A DNA stretch of 64,000 bases from Sphingomonas tagetis. GTDB taxonomy: Bacteria; Pseudomonadota; Alphaproteobacteria; Sphingomonadales; Sphingomonadaceae. Every line of letters begins with the position of its first letter. Positions within the stretch are counted from its first letter, which is position 1. The stretch covers positions 62,001 to 126,000 of the forward strand of contig NZ_JAMLDX010000010.1 of assembly GCF_024211275.1 (NCBI RefSeq), read 5' to 3'. The translations under genes were made by a program, and so were the position numbers. The notes beneath the pieces are model-generated. The model worked only from the letters and a program-made list of their open reading frames with translations. It had not been told where the DNA came from and made no database searches. Shown here one piece after another: positions 26,864-35,841 of this stretch.

Positions 26864-27367
26864 ATGCTGGGCGGACCAAGACTGGACCGGATCGATCTGA
26901 AGATCCTGACGCAACTTCAGCAATCCGGCCGCATCACCAATGTCGAGTTGGCCGATGCGGTGGGACTGTCGCCCAGCCCCTGCTTGACGCGCCTGAAGCG
27001 GCTGGAGAAGGCGGGCTACATCACCGGCTATGGCGCGCATGTCAACCTGCAGAAGCTGGGCGAATATCTCACCGTGTTCACCGAGGTGACGCTGACCGAG
27101 CATCGCGCCGGCGACTTCTCGCGGTTCGAGAGCCGCATCCGCAAGCTCGACGAGGTCGTCGAATGCCATCTGGTCAGCGGCGGCTATGACTATCTGCTGA
27201 AGTTCGTGACGCGTGGCGTGGCGCGGTACCAGGAGCTGATCGAGGGGATGCTGGAAAGCGACTATGGCATCGAGAAATATTTCAGCTACGTCGTGATCAA
27301 GTCGCCGTTCGTCAAATATCATTATCCAATCCAGCATCTGTTCGGCGAACAGCAGCAGGAGCGATAG
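26864..27367 (+). CDS. Lrp/AsnC family transcriptional regulator
   Basis: The 167-residue protein has the Lrp winged helix (RLDRIDLKILTQLQQSGR, then TNVELADAVGLSPSPCL) and a RAM domain ending in FVKYHYPIQHLFGE. It closely resembles the regulator at 10499, for example in the segments GYGAHVNLQKLGEYLTVF here and GFGAHVALAQLGDYLIVF there. Located between a class III aminotransferase and an M20 hydrolase, it probably controls this small operon. Confidence 0.9.
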   Translation: MLGGPRLDRIDLKILTQLQQSGRITNVELADAVGLSPSPCLTRLKRLEKAGYITGYGAHVNLQKLGEYLTVFTEVTLTEHRAGDFSRFESRIRKLDEVVECHLVSGGYDYLLKFVTRGVARYQELIEGMLESDYGIEKYFSYVVIKSPFVKYHYPIQHLFGEQQQER

Positions 27368-27369
27368 CC

Positions 27370-28521
27370 ATGACGGAAATCGACAGCCTGATCGAGCCGC
27401 TCGTCGCCTTCCGCCGCGACATCCACGCCAATCCCGAGCTGGGTTTCCACGAACACCGCACCGCCGCACGCATCGCCGAACAGCTCCGCGAACTGGGGCT
27501 GGAGGTGCATGAAGGCATTGGCCGCACCGGTGTGGTGGGCGTGCTGCGCCATGGTACTTCCATGCGCAGCATCGGGCTGCGCGCGGACATGGATGCGCTG
27601 CCGATCCATGAACAGACCAATCTGCCTTATGCCAGCAAGACGCCGGGCAGCTTTCACGGCTGTGGCCATGACGGGCATGTCGCGATGCTGCTCGGTGCCG
27701 CGCAGCATCTGGCCCGCACCCGCAACTTCAACGGAACGATCAACTTCTTCTTTCAGCCCGCCGAAGAAGGGCTCGGCGGCGCGCGTGAGATGGTGAAGGA
27801 GGGGCTGTTCGAGCGCTTCCCGTGCGACCGCGTGTTCGGGTTGCACAATTGGCCGGACCTTCCGGCGGGCACGATCGCCACGCGGGCCGGCCCGATCATG
27901 GGCGCCGCCGACAAGTTCGAGATCGCCCTGACCGGACGCGGCAGCCATGCCGCGATTCCGCAGGACAGCCCGGACGCGATCCTCGCAGCGGCCGCGCTGG
28001 TGCAGCAGTTGAACACGATCATCGCTCGCCGCATCGCGCCGACGGCGTCCGCAGTCTTGTCGGTAACGCAGATCCATGGGGGCCACACGCACAATGTCAT
28101 TCCAGAGCGAGTGACGATAGCGGGCACGGTGCGCACCTTCGATCCGGCAGTGCAGGACCGGATCGAGGCATCGCTGCGGCAGATCGCCGACGGCGTCGCG
28201 CGAGCGAACGAGCTCACCGCGACGGTCGACTATACACGCTACTATCCCGCGACGATCAACGACGCGGAGGCGGCGCAGGAGGCGCTGGACGCGGCGGCGA
28301 CGGTCGGCACGGCGCAGGTGGCGCCCGAGCCGGCGTTCACCTCGGAAGACTTCGCCTTCATGCTTCAGGCGTGCAAGGGTGCCTATATCTGGCTGGGTCA
28401 AGCGAAGCCGGAAGGCTCGGTGCCGCTGCACAACCCGCATTACGACTTCAACGACGAGGTGCTGGGCCACGGCATCGGATTGCACGTCGCGCTGGCCGAA
28501 CGCCACCTCGCTAGAGGTTGA
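27370..28521 (+). CDS. M20 family amidohydrolase (hippurate hydrolase-like)
   Basis: The 383-residue protein has the M20D signature: RRDIHANPELGFHEHRTA, metal-binding FHGCGHDGHVAML, the active-site Glu in QPAEEGLGG and the later His in HGGHTHNVIPE. Such enzymes hydrolyse N-acyl amino acids to free amino acids in the cytoplasm. The gene starts two bases after the Lrp-type gene and is followed by convergent copper-resistance genes. Release of an amino acid for the adjacent aminotransferase is a sensible role. Confidence 0.88.
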   Translation: MTEIDSLIEPLVAFRRDIHANPELGFHEHRTAARIAEQLRELGLEVHEGIGRTGVVGVLRHGTSMRSIGLRADMDALPIHEQTNLPYASKTPGSFHGCGHDGHVAMLLGAAQHLARTRNFNGTINFFFQPAEEGLGGAREMVKEGLFERFPCDRVFGLHNWPDLPAGTIATRAGPIMGAADKFEIALTGRGSHAAIPQDSPDAILAAAALVQQLNTIIARRIAPTASAVLSVTQIHGGHTHNVIPERVTIAGTVRTFDPAVQDRIEASLRQIADGVARANELTATVDYTRYYPATINDAEAAQEALDAAATVGTAQVAPEPAFTSEDFAFMLQACKGAYIWLGQAKPEGSVPLHNPHYDFNDEVLGHGIGLHVALAERHLARG

Positions 28522-29218
28522 ACCCGATACCGATCAGCGCCATCGTCGAGTCCAGCGCGTCCCCCTGCTGACGGCCCAGCCGGCGCGTGCCGCCGAGCAA
28601 GCGTTCGTGAACCACGCCGGCATAAGTGTTGACGCGCTCGTTGAGCGTGTAGCGCAGGCGCAGCGCGGTTTCCGCCTCGGCCAACCCGGGGCGGGTCGCC
28701 TCGGCCAGATGTTCCTGCGCCGACCATGCGATTTTGACGCGCGGCTCGAGATGCAGCACTTGGGTGATCGGCAGGTCGTAAATGGCCTGCACTTCCCCGG
28801 TCACCTGGCCGGTCTCGGCCACGAAAAGATAGGTTTCCCAATCGAGCCGGGTGCCTAACGTGCCCTGCAGGCCGAATGCGGCGTGCCAGTCGCTGTGCGG
28901 CTTGATGTCGCGGCGCACCCCCACCAGTAGCGTGGCGGCGCCAATGGTGCGGCCGTACAGCAGCTTGGCGTCGACTTCGTCGATCTGATTGCCCAGCGCA
29001 CCGCCGCCCGAGGTCGTCAGCATCACCTGATCGGTGTCATTACCCAGCGAGAAGGTCGCGTCCCAGATGAAGAGCTCGTCGCCCTTGCCGGCGCGCAACT
29101 CAAGCAGATCGAACTCACCGCTGAACCGCCACGCGTCAGATTCTTCCTGCGCGGCGGCCGGCTTGGCGGCCATCAGCGCGCATGAAGCGAGAAACCCAAG
29201 ACAGACAGACCGCAGCAT
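28511..29218 (-). CDS. CopB-like outer-membrane protein (second copy, no Met/His-rich region)
   Basis: This protein of about 235 residues begins with a signal peptide (MLRSVCLGFLASCALMAA, cleaved near AAAQ) and continues as a CopB-type beta-barrel. Segments such as LLYGRTIGAATLLVGVRRD, EPRVKIAWSAQEH and ALRLRYTLNERVNTYAGV align by eye with the CopB at 29349. It lacks the Met/His/Asp-rich N-terminal part of that CopB. The ATG at 29218 is preferred over 29227 because AAGG lies nine bases upstream of it. It is last in the cop operon and overlaps the convergent M20 gene's end by 11 bases. Confidence 0.8.
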   Translation of the reverse strand: MLRSVCLGFLASCALMAAKPAAAQEESDAWRFSGEFDLLELRAGKGDELFIWDATFSLGNDTDQVMLTTSGGGALGNQIDEVDAKLLYGRTIGAATLLVGVRRDIKPHSDWHAAFGLQGTLGTRLDWETYLFVAETGQVTGEVQAIYDLPITQVLHLEPRVKIAWSAQEHLAEATRPGLAEAETALRLRYTLNERVNTYAGVVHERLLGGTRRLGRQQGDALDSTMALIGIGFNL

Positions 29219-29348
29219 CCAACTCATCCTTCTTCGGTATCGCGGACGAGATTAGCGCAACGGATCGGCGCGAATGCGCGAAGGGGGCCATGACTGGGCG
29301 ATTCGATGCCAAGATTGCGGTGTCGTGCAGCAGCTTATGCCGTGCGTT

Positions 29349-30248
29349 TCAGAACCAGAAGCGCACGCCTATGACGAAGCTCGTGGATGCCGCTTCGTGC
29401 CCGGCCGCGCGCGCATGACGGGCGGTACCGCCGAAGCGGCGCTCCCATTCGATCCCGACATAGGGCGCGAATTCGCGCGCGATCTCGTAGCGCAGGCGCA
29501 GCCCGATCTCGGCGTCGGAGATGCCCGAACCGATGCCCAGCTCAGGCACGTCCTGCAGCGCGATGTTCAGCTCGGCCCCGGGCTGCAGGGTCAGCCGCTC
29601 GGTGATGCGCTGGTCGTAGCTTCCCTCAAGCCGGAGATGCACGTCGCCCTTGTCGGAGACGAATGCCTGCGCGCCGACTTCGAACCAATAGGGCGCGAGC
29701 CCTTCGATACCGACCACGGCATAAGTGCGTTGCGGATTGGGCCGGAAATCGTGGCGTAGGCCGGCCTCGACATTGAACCACGGATTGATCGCGCGGCTGT
29801 AGAGTGCCTGCACCTCGGCGCTTTCAAGCGCGCCGCCCAGTTCGCCTTCGCCCTCGCTCTTGACCGCGAAGCGATTGATGTCCCCGCCGATCCAGCCTTC
29901 GCCTTCCCATGCGTATCCGTGGCTTCCCTTGCGGCCGCGAAACTCGAGGCGGTCGAGCATCAGCTTCGAGAAGGCCATGCCGCCGCTTTCCTTGGCCATC
30001 GCGGCGCGCGCCCTGGCCATCACTTCGGGGTCGAATAGCGCATCGGCGGCGTGATCCTTGGGCACTGGCGGAGCGACACCCTGCGGAATGGCATCCGCAT
30101 CTTCGCTGGTGGGCGCATTGTCACTGGCGGCGGGTATGCTGTGGCCGGCATGCGGATTGGCGGGTTGGGCCGCCTGGCCGTCCTGGACCGGCGCGCCATA
30201 CGTCGCGGCGGCCAGCAGCAGCGTTGCGGCGGCAATCGCGTTCATCAT
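29349..30248 (-). CDS. copB: Copper resistance outer-membrane protein CopB
   Basis: The 299-residue protein has a signal peptide and an Ala/Pro-rich N-terminal part with HAGHS-like metal residues. A beta-barrel follows with WIGGDINRFAVKSEGEGEL, VEAGLRHDFRPNPQRTYAV, and a final aromatic Phe in VIGVRFWF. Its ATG overlaps the copA stop by four bases. CopB in the outer membrane and CopA in the periplasm together sequester or export copper. A longer open frame upstream lies inside copA and is a shadow. Confidence 0.9.
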   Translation of the reverse strand: MMNAIAAATLLLAAATYGAPVQDGQAAQPANPHAGHSIPAASDNAPTSEDADAIPQGVAPPVPKDHAADALFDPEVMARARAAMAKESGGMAFSKLMLDRLEFRGRKGSHGYAWEGEGWIGGDINRFAVKSEGEGELGGALESAEVQALYSRAINPWFNVEAGLRHDFRPNPQRTYAVVGIEGLAPYWFEVGAQAFVSDKGDVHLRLEGSYDQRITERLTLQPGAELNIALQDVPELGIGSGISDAEIGLRLRYEIAREFAPYVGIEWERRFGGTARHARAAGHEAASTSFVIGVRFWF

Positions 30249-31981
30249 GCTGCGTCCTCCCCGGCGCGGACCGTCACGACTCGCATCATCCCGGCGTGCA
30301 TGTGCATCAGCATGTGGCAGTGGAACGCCCAGTCGCCCAGCGCATCGGCGGTGAGATCGAAGCTGACCTTGCCGCCGGGCAGCACGTTGACCGTATGCTT
30401 GCGCGGATTGTGGTCGGCGTCGCCAGTGACCAGCTCGAAGAAATGACCGTGCAGGTGGATCGGGTGCGGCATCATCGTGTCGTTGATCAGCGTGACTCGC
30501 ACGCGCTCCATGTGCCGGAAGGCGATCGGATCGGCACCGTCGGACAGCTTCACGCCGTCGAACGACCACATATAGCGTTCCATGTTGGCGGTGAGGTGGA
30601 TGACGAGCGAGCGGGTCGGCTTGCGCGTGTCCTGGTTGGGTTCGAGCGAGCGCAACTCGGCATAGGTGAGCACGCGGTGACCGACATCCTCCAGCCCCGT
30701 CGGTCGATCGGCGGTGCGGTCGGCGGGCATTGCCGACAGCGATGCGACGCCCGGACCCATCGGCACTTGTGGCGCGACCGACGGGTCCAGCATCTTCATG
30801 CTGTGGCCACCCGAACCGCTGCTGGCGGGCCTGCTGAGGTCGATCACGCCGCCCTGGCCCATGTCCATGCCCGACATGTCCATGCCCATGTCCTTCATCG
30901 TCAGCAGCGGCCGCTCCCGCAGCGCGGGGATCGGCGCGGCCATGCCGATCCGCGGCGCGAGCGTCGCGCGAACCAGGCCGGAGCGGTCGATGGCCTCGGC
31001 AATCAGGCCATAGGCGGTCGCTTCGGTCGGCCGGACGATCACGTCATAGGTTTCGGCGATGCCTATCTGGAACTCATCGGTCTCCACAGGCTGGACATGC
31101 TGGCCGTCGCACTGCACCACCGTCATCGCCAGGCCGGGCAGGCGGACATTGAAATTGGTCATCGCCGAGGCGTTGACGATGCGCAGGCGCACGCGTTCGC
31201 CGGGCGCGAACAGCCCGGTCCAGTTCTCCGGCGTGCCATGGCCGTTGATCAGGTAGCTATAGGTCGCGCCGGTGACGTCCGAGATATCGGTGGGGTCCAT
31301 GCGCATCTTGCCCCAGTCGACGCGCTCCTGCAGCGACTGGTCCTTGCCCGCCAGCAGCCCGGCGAGCGTCTGGCGCTGCATGTTGTAATAGCCGCCCGAC
31401 TGCTTGAGGCGCTTCAACTGCACATGCGGATGGACCGGCGACCAGTCGGACAGCACTATGACATGCTCCCGGTCGCTCTGCACCGGATCCGCGCCGGCAG
31501 GATCGATCACGATCGGGCCGTAATGGCCCATCGCCTCCTGCATCCCCGAATGGCTGTGATACCAGTAAGTGCCATATTGGCGGATCGGGAAGTCATAGGT
31601 GAAGGTCTCGCCGGGGCGAATGCCGGGAAAGCTGATGCCGGGAACACCGTCCATCTGGAACGGCACAATCAACCCGTGCCAATGGATCGAGGTATCTTCC
31701 TTGAGATTGTTGGTGACGGCGAGCCGGACATGCTGACCTTCCTTCAGGCGGATGAGCGGGGCGGGCAGGGTGCCGTTGATGGTGATCGCATGCGCCGAGC
31801 GGCCGCCCGTGCTGAAATGGCTTTCGCCGACGGTGAGTGCGATCCTATCCCCCGACAGCGTGCCGGATTCAGGGCGTAGGCCTGCCGTGCCGCTGCGCGC
31901 CCAGCTGGGGAAGGCCTGTGCCAGCGTGAGCGCGGCGGCGCCCTTGAAAAGGGTGCGGCGGTCGATGGACTGATGATTCAT
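30245..31981 (-). CDS. copA: Copper resistance multicopper oxidase CopA (Tat-exported)
   Basis: The 578-residue protein has a twin-arginine signal (RRTLFKGAAAL) and four copper motifs in order: HWHG, WYHSHSGMQE, HPIHLHGHFFEL and FHCHMLMHMHAGM. A Met-rich loop, MKDMGMDMSGMDMGQGG, lies mid-way. It oxidises Cu(I) to Cu(II) and binds copper in the periplasm. It follows the ECF sigma gene by 24 bases, so the cnrYXH-like unit and cop genes may form one operon. Confidence 0.93.
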   Translation of the reverse strand: MNHQSIDRRTLFKGAAALTLAQAFPSWARSGTAGLRPESGTLSGDRIALTVGESHFSTGGRSAHAITINGTLPAPLIRLKEGQHVRLAVTNNLKEDTSIHWHGLIVPFQMDGVPGISFPGIRPGETFTYDFPIRQYGTYWYHSHSGMQEAMGHYGPIVIDPAGADPVQSDREHVIVLSDWSPVHPHVQLKRLKQSGGYYNMQRQTLAGLLAGKDQSLQERVDWGKMRMDPTDISDVTGATYSYLINGHGTPENWTGLFAPGERVRLRIVNASAMTNFNVRLPGLAMTVVQCDGQHVQPVETDEFQIGIAETYDVIVRPTEATAYGLIAEAIDRSGLVRATLAPRIGMAAPIPALRERPLLTMKDMGMDMSGMDMGQGGVIDLSRPASSGSGGHSMKMLDPSVAPQVPMGPGVASLSAMPADRTADRPTGLEDVGHRVLTYAELRSLEPNQDTRKPTRSLVIHLTANMERYMWSFDGVKLSDGADPIAFRHMERVRVTLINDTMMPHPIHLHGHFFELVTGDADHNPRKHTVNVLPGGKVSFDLTADALGDWAFHCHMLMHMHAGMMRVVTVRAGEDAA

Positions 31982-32005
31982 GCCGGGTGATACGCGCGAG
32001 CCTGC

Positions 32006-32563
32006 TCAATCCCTCAAAAGTTCCACAAGCTTGGCACGCGCGCGATAGAGCCGGGTTTCGACCGCCTTTTCGGTAATACCGAGCACCTCCGCGGTTTCGG
32101 CCTGGCCCATCGTCTCGATCGTCCGCAGCAGCAGGACTTCGCGCAACGTCGCTGGCAGCGCCGCGATCCTGGCGTGGATCCGCGACAGCTCGTACGAGGA
32201 GTGAAGCGCGGCCTCAGGAGAGGCCCCGGGGTCGGCGAGATCTAGCGCATCGTCGATCGGCTTGGCGAAGGTGAAGAAACGGCGAACTGTGCGCCGCCGC
32301 GCCCAGTCGCGGCACTTGTTGATCGCGATCCGCGCGATCCAGACGCGAAACGGTCGGGCGCCGTCATAGCGCGACAGTGCAGCAAAGGCCGACACGAAGG
32401 TCTCCTGCACGATGTCCAGCGCTTCGTCGGCGTCGCCGACCTGGCTTCGCGCGAGCCGCCACACCGCGTCACGGTGCCGCCGCATCAATTCGCCATAGGC
32501 CGATTGCTGTCCCGCGAGCGCGGCGGCGGCGAGCGCCCTGTCGTCGGCCTCGGGCGCGGTCAC
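32006..32563 (-). CDS. ECF-family RNA polymerase sigma factor (CnrH-like)
   Basis: The 185-residue protein has sigma-70 region 2 (DADEALDIVQETFVSAFAAL, followed by RPFRVWIARIAINKCRDWARR) and region 4 with LREVLLLRTIETMGQAETA. Length and layout fit ECF sigma factors. It overlaps the periplasmic sensor gene upstream by four bases and precedes copA. The order membrane protein - periplasmic sensor - ECF sigma matches cnrYXH, so it is probably released on metal sensing to transcribe the locus. Confidence 0.88.
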   Translation of the reverse strand: MTAPEADDRALAAAALAGQQSAYGELMRRHRDAVWRLARSQVGDADEALDIVQETFVSAFAALSRYDGARPFRVWIARIAINKCRDWARRRTVRRFFTFAKPIDDALDLADPGASPEAALHSSYELSRIHARIAALPATLREVLLLRTIETMGQAETAEVLGITEKAVETRLYRARAKLVELLRD

Positions 32564-32997
32564 CGGGCCGGCTGAGTCAGCGCCCTGACGATGGCGGCGT
32601 CGAGCTGGGCGGCCTGGTCCGGTCGCAGCACGCCGCGCATCGCGAAGATATGCTGAAGCGTCTCCTTTTGCAGCTGCCCCATGACGTGGTGAGTCCGATC
32701 GACCGCCTCGCCAACCTTGGGGCCATAACCATGTTCAGCGACGATCGCCGCGGCGAGCCGCTCGTTGTCGGCGCGCATTTCCGCCTCCAGCGCCTCGCGG
32801 CGTTTGGCGAAGGCGGCCTCCAGCGCATGGATGCGGCGCTCCTGATCGGCATCGAGCGTCAACTGGCGATGAAGCAGCGTATGAACCTGGCTTTCGACGC
32901 GAGGCGTTGGCACGAACCATGCCCGCGCGGCCAGCACCGCGCCGAGCGCAGCGGTGAAGGCGACCAGCGCGACCAGAAGATACCGCCGAGCGCTCAT
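32560..32997 (-). CDS. Periplasmic heavy-metal sensor (CnrX-like)
   Basis: The 145-residue protein has one N-terminal membrane anchor (about residues 6-26) and a helical periplasmic domain of the metal-resistance/CnrX type. Candidate ligands are His39, His43, Glu60, His116 and Met120. The known CnrX nickel/cobalt ligands are His42, His46, Glu63, His119 and Met123, so all five are present with a constant shift of three. Overlaps of four bases on both sides couple it to the small membrane protein and the sigma factor. That it lies beside copper genes is notable. Confidence 0.85.
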   Translation of the reverse strand: MSARRYLLVALVAFTAALGAVLAARAWFVPTPRVESQVHTLLHRQLTLDADQERRIHALEAAFAKRREALEAEMRADNERLAAAIVAEHGYGPKVGEAVDRTHHVMGQLQKETLQHIFAMRGVLRPDQAAQLDAAIVRALTQPAR

Positions 32998-33254
32998 TGG
33001 CCGAGCAGGCGCGAGGGGGCGTAGTCCGACATGCCAATCGATACGGGCGACGCCTGGGCCGGTGCAGCGGGCACGATGCTGCCGGCCCAGCCAACGCCGA
33101 TCGCCAGCAGTCCGGCCAGCGCCAGGCTGCGGCGTGCGGCGATCCGATCGCGCCGCACGGCAACACCGCGTAGCACGGCGTCGTCCAACTGCTCGAGCCG
33201 GACGTCGGTCGGCATCGTCCGCACCGCATCGAGCATCTGGTCCAGATCGGTCAT
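32994..33254 (-). CDS. Small membrane protein, probable anti-sigma factor (CnrY-like)
   Basis: This 86-residue protein has a charged N-terminal half (MTDLDQMLDAVRTMPTDVRL), one membrane helix near residues 44-62 (LALAGLLAIGVGWAGSIVP) and a short periplasmic tail. The size and topology resemble CnrY (small, single-span, cytoplasmic sigma-binding part). It is first in the three-gene overlapping unit. The function is inferred from order and topology, since sequence similarity of such short proteins is weak. The longer open frame to 33698 overlaps copC and is not used. Confidence 0.72.
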   Translation of the reverse strand: MTDLDQMLDAVRTMPTDVRLEQLDDAVLRGVAVRRDRIAARRSLALAGLLAIGVGWAGSIVPAAPAQASPVSIGMSDYAPSRLLGQ

Positions 33255-33402
33255 CCGGTAATCTCCATCTTCATGACCGCATACGCATGTCGTGCATCGT
33301 TCCCTCGACGTGGTTCCTGATCCGCCACTAAAAATTATGCGCATGGGTGAGGGTACGGGCAAGCCGCTGCGTATTCCCGCTGCCAATTGCTGGAGATTTC
33401 CG

Positions 33403-33774
33403 ATGACTCGCCTGTTCCCGACCCTCGCCGCGCTCACGCTGATCCTGCCCGGCGTTGCGGCCGCACACGTCAAGCTCGTCTCGTCCACCCCCGCCGCGAA
33501 CGCGACCGTGGCCAAGCCGACCAAGCTGACGCTTACCTTTTCCGAGGCCTTCATGGGCCCTTTGAGCGGCGTCGATCTCACCATGACCGGGATGCCGGGC
33601 ATGGCGGACCACGCGCCGATGCCGATCAAGGGGTTCAAGACCAGCGTTGCGGGCAAGACGATGACGCTCACCCTGCCGCGCGCGCTGCCGGCCGGCACCT
33701 ATCTGCTGAAGTGGCACATCGTCGGCGCCGACCAGCATAAGATGGAAGGCAGCTACACCTTCAAGGTGAAGTAA
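33403..33774 (+). CDS. copC: Copper resistance protein CopC
   Basis: The protein has 123 residues from the ATG at 33403. A signal peptide ends at AAA, and the mature protein begins HVKLVSSTPA, placing a histidine at position 1 as in CopC Cu(II) sites. Later GMPGMADHAPM and HIVGADQHKMEGSYTF supply Met and His ligands. It is a periplasmic copper carrier. It is divergent from the sensor operon (148 bases between starts) and is followed six bases later by copD. Confidence 0.9.
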   Translation: MTRLFPTLAALTLILPGVAAAHVKLVSSTPAANATVAKPTKLTLTFSEAFMGPLSGVDLTMTGMPGMADHAPMPIKGFKTSVAGKTMTLTLPRALPAGTYLLKWHIVGADQHKMEGSYTFKVK

Positions 33775-33780
33775 GCGGCA

Positions 33781-34647
33781 ATGGTCGAGGGGGCGTTGAT
33801 CGCGGCGCGGTTCGCGCTGATGATCGACCTAGCGCTGCTGATGGGCCTGCCGCTGTTCTGGTGGACCATGGGCTTGCCCGGGCGGCGCGGCATCGTCGCA
33901 CTGCTCGCCATTAGCGGTGCGCTGCTGTCGGCGCTGTGGCTGCTGGCGAGCGCAGCGGCGATGACCGGTACGCCGATCTCATCCCCCGACTGGGCGACCG
34001 CATGGATCCTCCTGACCATGACGCCGATCGGCCCGGTTCTGGCGGTTCGCGGTGCCGCGCTGGTGCTGGCGCTGGTCGCGGCGGCGTTGCCGCACGGCTG
34101 GCGCTGGGCGCTGTTGCCTGCGGCAGTCGCGGCGGCGACATTGGCCTGGACCGGCCATGCCGGTGCGACCGAGGATACGGTCGGATCGCTACACCGCGCG
34201 GCCGATGTGGCGCATATCTGGGCGGCGGCGGGCTGGACGGGCGCGTTGGCGGTGCTGCTGCATGCGGTGCTGACCGTGCGCGCGACGACGGGCGAGGTGC
34301 AGCATGTCGCGCGGATGCTCGCGCGCTTTTCCGTCATGGGAACGCTGATCGTGGCGACGCTGGTTATTAGCGGGGCGATCAACGCCGTCATGATCATGGG
34401 TGTGGCGCAGCTGCCGGCGTTGCTCGGAAGCACCTATGGCTGGCTGCTGGGCGCGAAGCTGGTGCTGTTCGGGCTGATGCTTGGGCTGGCGGCTGCCAAT
34501 CGCTGGCGGCTGACGCCCGCGCTGGAAGGCGGCATGCCGGCTACGACGCTGGCGCATTTGCGGCTGTCGCTGATCGTCGAGACCGGGGCCGCGGTGGCGA
34601 TCATCGCGCTGGTCGCTTGGCTCGGCACGCTCGATCCCGCTGTCTGA
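33781..34647 (+). CDS. copD: Copper resistance protein CopD (inner membrane)
   Basis: The 288-residue protein is almost entirely hydrophobic, with about eight membrane helices. It carries the CopD-family segments TGHAGATEDTVGSLHRAADV, AHIWAAAGWTGALAVLLHAV and MARFSVMGTLIVATLVISG-like helices with conserved histidines. It is thought to take copper from CopC across the inner membrane. It lies six bases after copC, so the pair is co-transcribed. Confidence 0.9.
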   Translation: MVEGALIAARFALMIDLALLMGLPLFWWTMGLPGRRGIVALLAISGALLSALWLLASAAAMTGTPISSPDWATAWILLTMTPIGPVLAVRGAALVLALVAAALPHGWRWALLPAAVAAATLAWTGHAGATEDTVGSLHRAADVAHIWAAAGWTGALAVLLHAVLTVRATTGEVQHVARMLARFSVMGTLIVATLVISGAINAVMIMGVAQLPALLGSTYGWLLGAKLVLFGLMLGLAAANRWRLTPALEGGMPATTLAHLRLSLIVETGAAVAIIALVAWLGTLDPAV

Positions 34648-34823
34648 TTGAACTTTCCGGGCGCGGCCGGCGTCCCGGCAGCCCGGCGTAATGTGGTGCT
34701 TGGGGCGCCCTCTGCCAAAGGAATTGCCGCGGATGCCGCAGGATCGGCCGCTTCCCAATGCCCTGATCGCTTAGGCGCGGGCCATGAACATCATGACGGG
34801 CATCGGGCGGGCAGGCAGCTGAC

Positions 34824-35786
34824 ATGGCGGTTTATACCCAGGTATCCACAACCGAGCTGGCCGCGTTCCTCGCTGGCTATGACGTAGGCGAACTGCGCGC
34901 CGTGGCCGGCATCGCCGCAGGCGTGGAGAACAGCAATTACCGTGTGGAAACGACGCGCGGCCAGTTCATCCTGACACTTTACGAGGGCCGTGTGGATCGC
35001 GCGGACCTGCCCTTCTTCATCGACCTGCTCGATCATCTCGCGGCGCGTGGTTGCCGCGTGCCGCGCTTCATTCCGGACCGGCAAGGCCGCCGGCTCCAGC
35101 AGCTGGCCGGGCGACCGGCCTGTCTGGTGGAGTTCCTGAGCGGTGACACCGTCACCGAGCCCGATGTGGCGCGGAGCCGGGCGGCGGGACGCGCGCTGGG
35201 CCAGCTTCATGCCGCCGGCGCGGATTTCGAGGGTTGCCGCCGCAACAGCATGGCGGTGCCGGCCTGGCACGCGCTCGCCGGGCAATGTCGCGCGCATGCC
35301 GACGCCATCGCACCGGACTTCGCCGATCGCATCTCGGCCGAGCTTGCATTCCTGAGCGCGCACTGGCCGGAGCAGCTTTCTCAAGCCGTAATTCATGCCG
35401 ACCTGTTTCCCGACAATGTGCTGATGCAGGGTGTCGAGGTTACCGGACTGATCGACTTCTATTTCAGCTGCACGGACGTCCGCATTTACGATCTGGCGAT
35501 CACGCATGCCGCATGGTGTTTCGACGACGATGGTAGCCGCTATCATGCCGATCGCGCGGCCGCGCTGGTCGAAGGATATCGGCAAATGTTCGAGCTGAGC
35601 GCCGAGGAGCGCGCGGCGTTCGCGACGCTGTGTCGTGGCGCCGCGCTTCGCTTCACGCTGACGCGCGCCTATGATTGGGTCAACACGCCGTCCGGCGCGC
35701 TGGTGACCGCCAAGTACCCGCTGGCGTTCCTGCGTCGTCTCGACTTTTACGCAAGCGCGACGCCGGTCGAACTGTTGGGAAGCTGA
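34824..35786 (+). CDS. thrB: Homoserine kinase (APH-type ThrB)
   Basis: The 320-residue protein has the ThrB-II pattern: MAVYTQVSTTELAAFL at the start, GVENSNYRVET, catalytic VIHADLFPDNVLM and GLIDFYFSC. It phosphorylates homoserine in threonine synthesis. It is a housekeeping gene unrelated to the metal genes upstream. The 176-base spacer after copD probably holds its own promoter. It is followed by a hairpin and a receptor remnant. Confidence 0.93.
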   Translation: MAVYTQVSTTELAAFLAGYDVGELRAVAGIAAGVENSNYRVETTRGQFILTLYEGRVDRADLPFFIDLLDHLAARGCRVPRFIPDRQGRRLQQLAGRPACLVEFLSGDTVTEPDVARSRAAGRALGQLHAAGADFEGCRRNSMAVPAWHALAGQCRAHADAIAPDFADRISAELAFLSAHWPEQLSQAVIHADLFPDNVLMQGVEVTGLIDFYFSCTDVRIYDLAITHAAWCFDDDGSRYHADRAAALVEGYRQMFELSAEERAAFATLCRGAALRFTLTRAYDWVNTPSGALVTAKYPLAFLRRLDFYASATPVELLGS

Positions 35787-35841
35787 CGGGGAAAGACGTC
35801 GACCTGTGCGACGCAGGCCGGCGTCGCAGGCGGAAATGAGC

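Noticed and set aside
29909..31879. A 656-codon open frame antisense to copA
   Set aside because: It is the complement-frame shadow of copA; the copA frame has all copper motifs, this one none.
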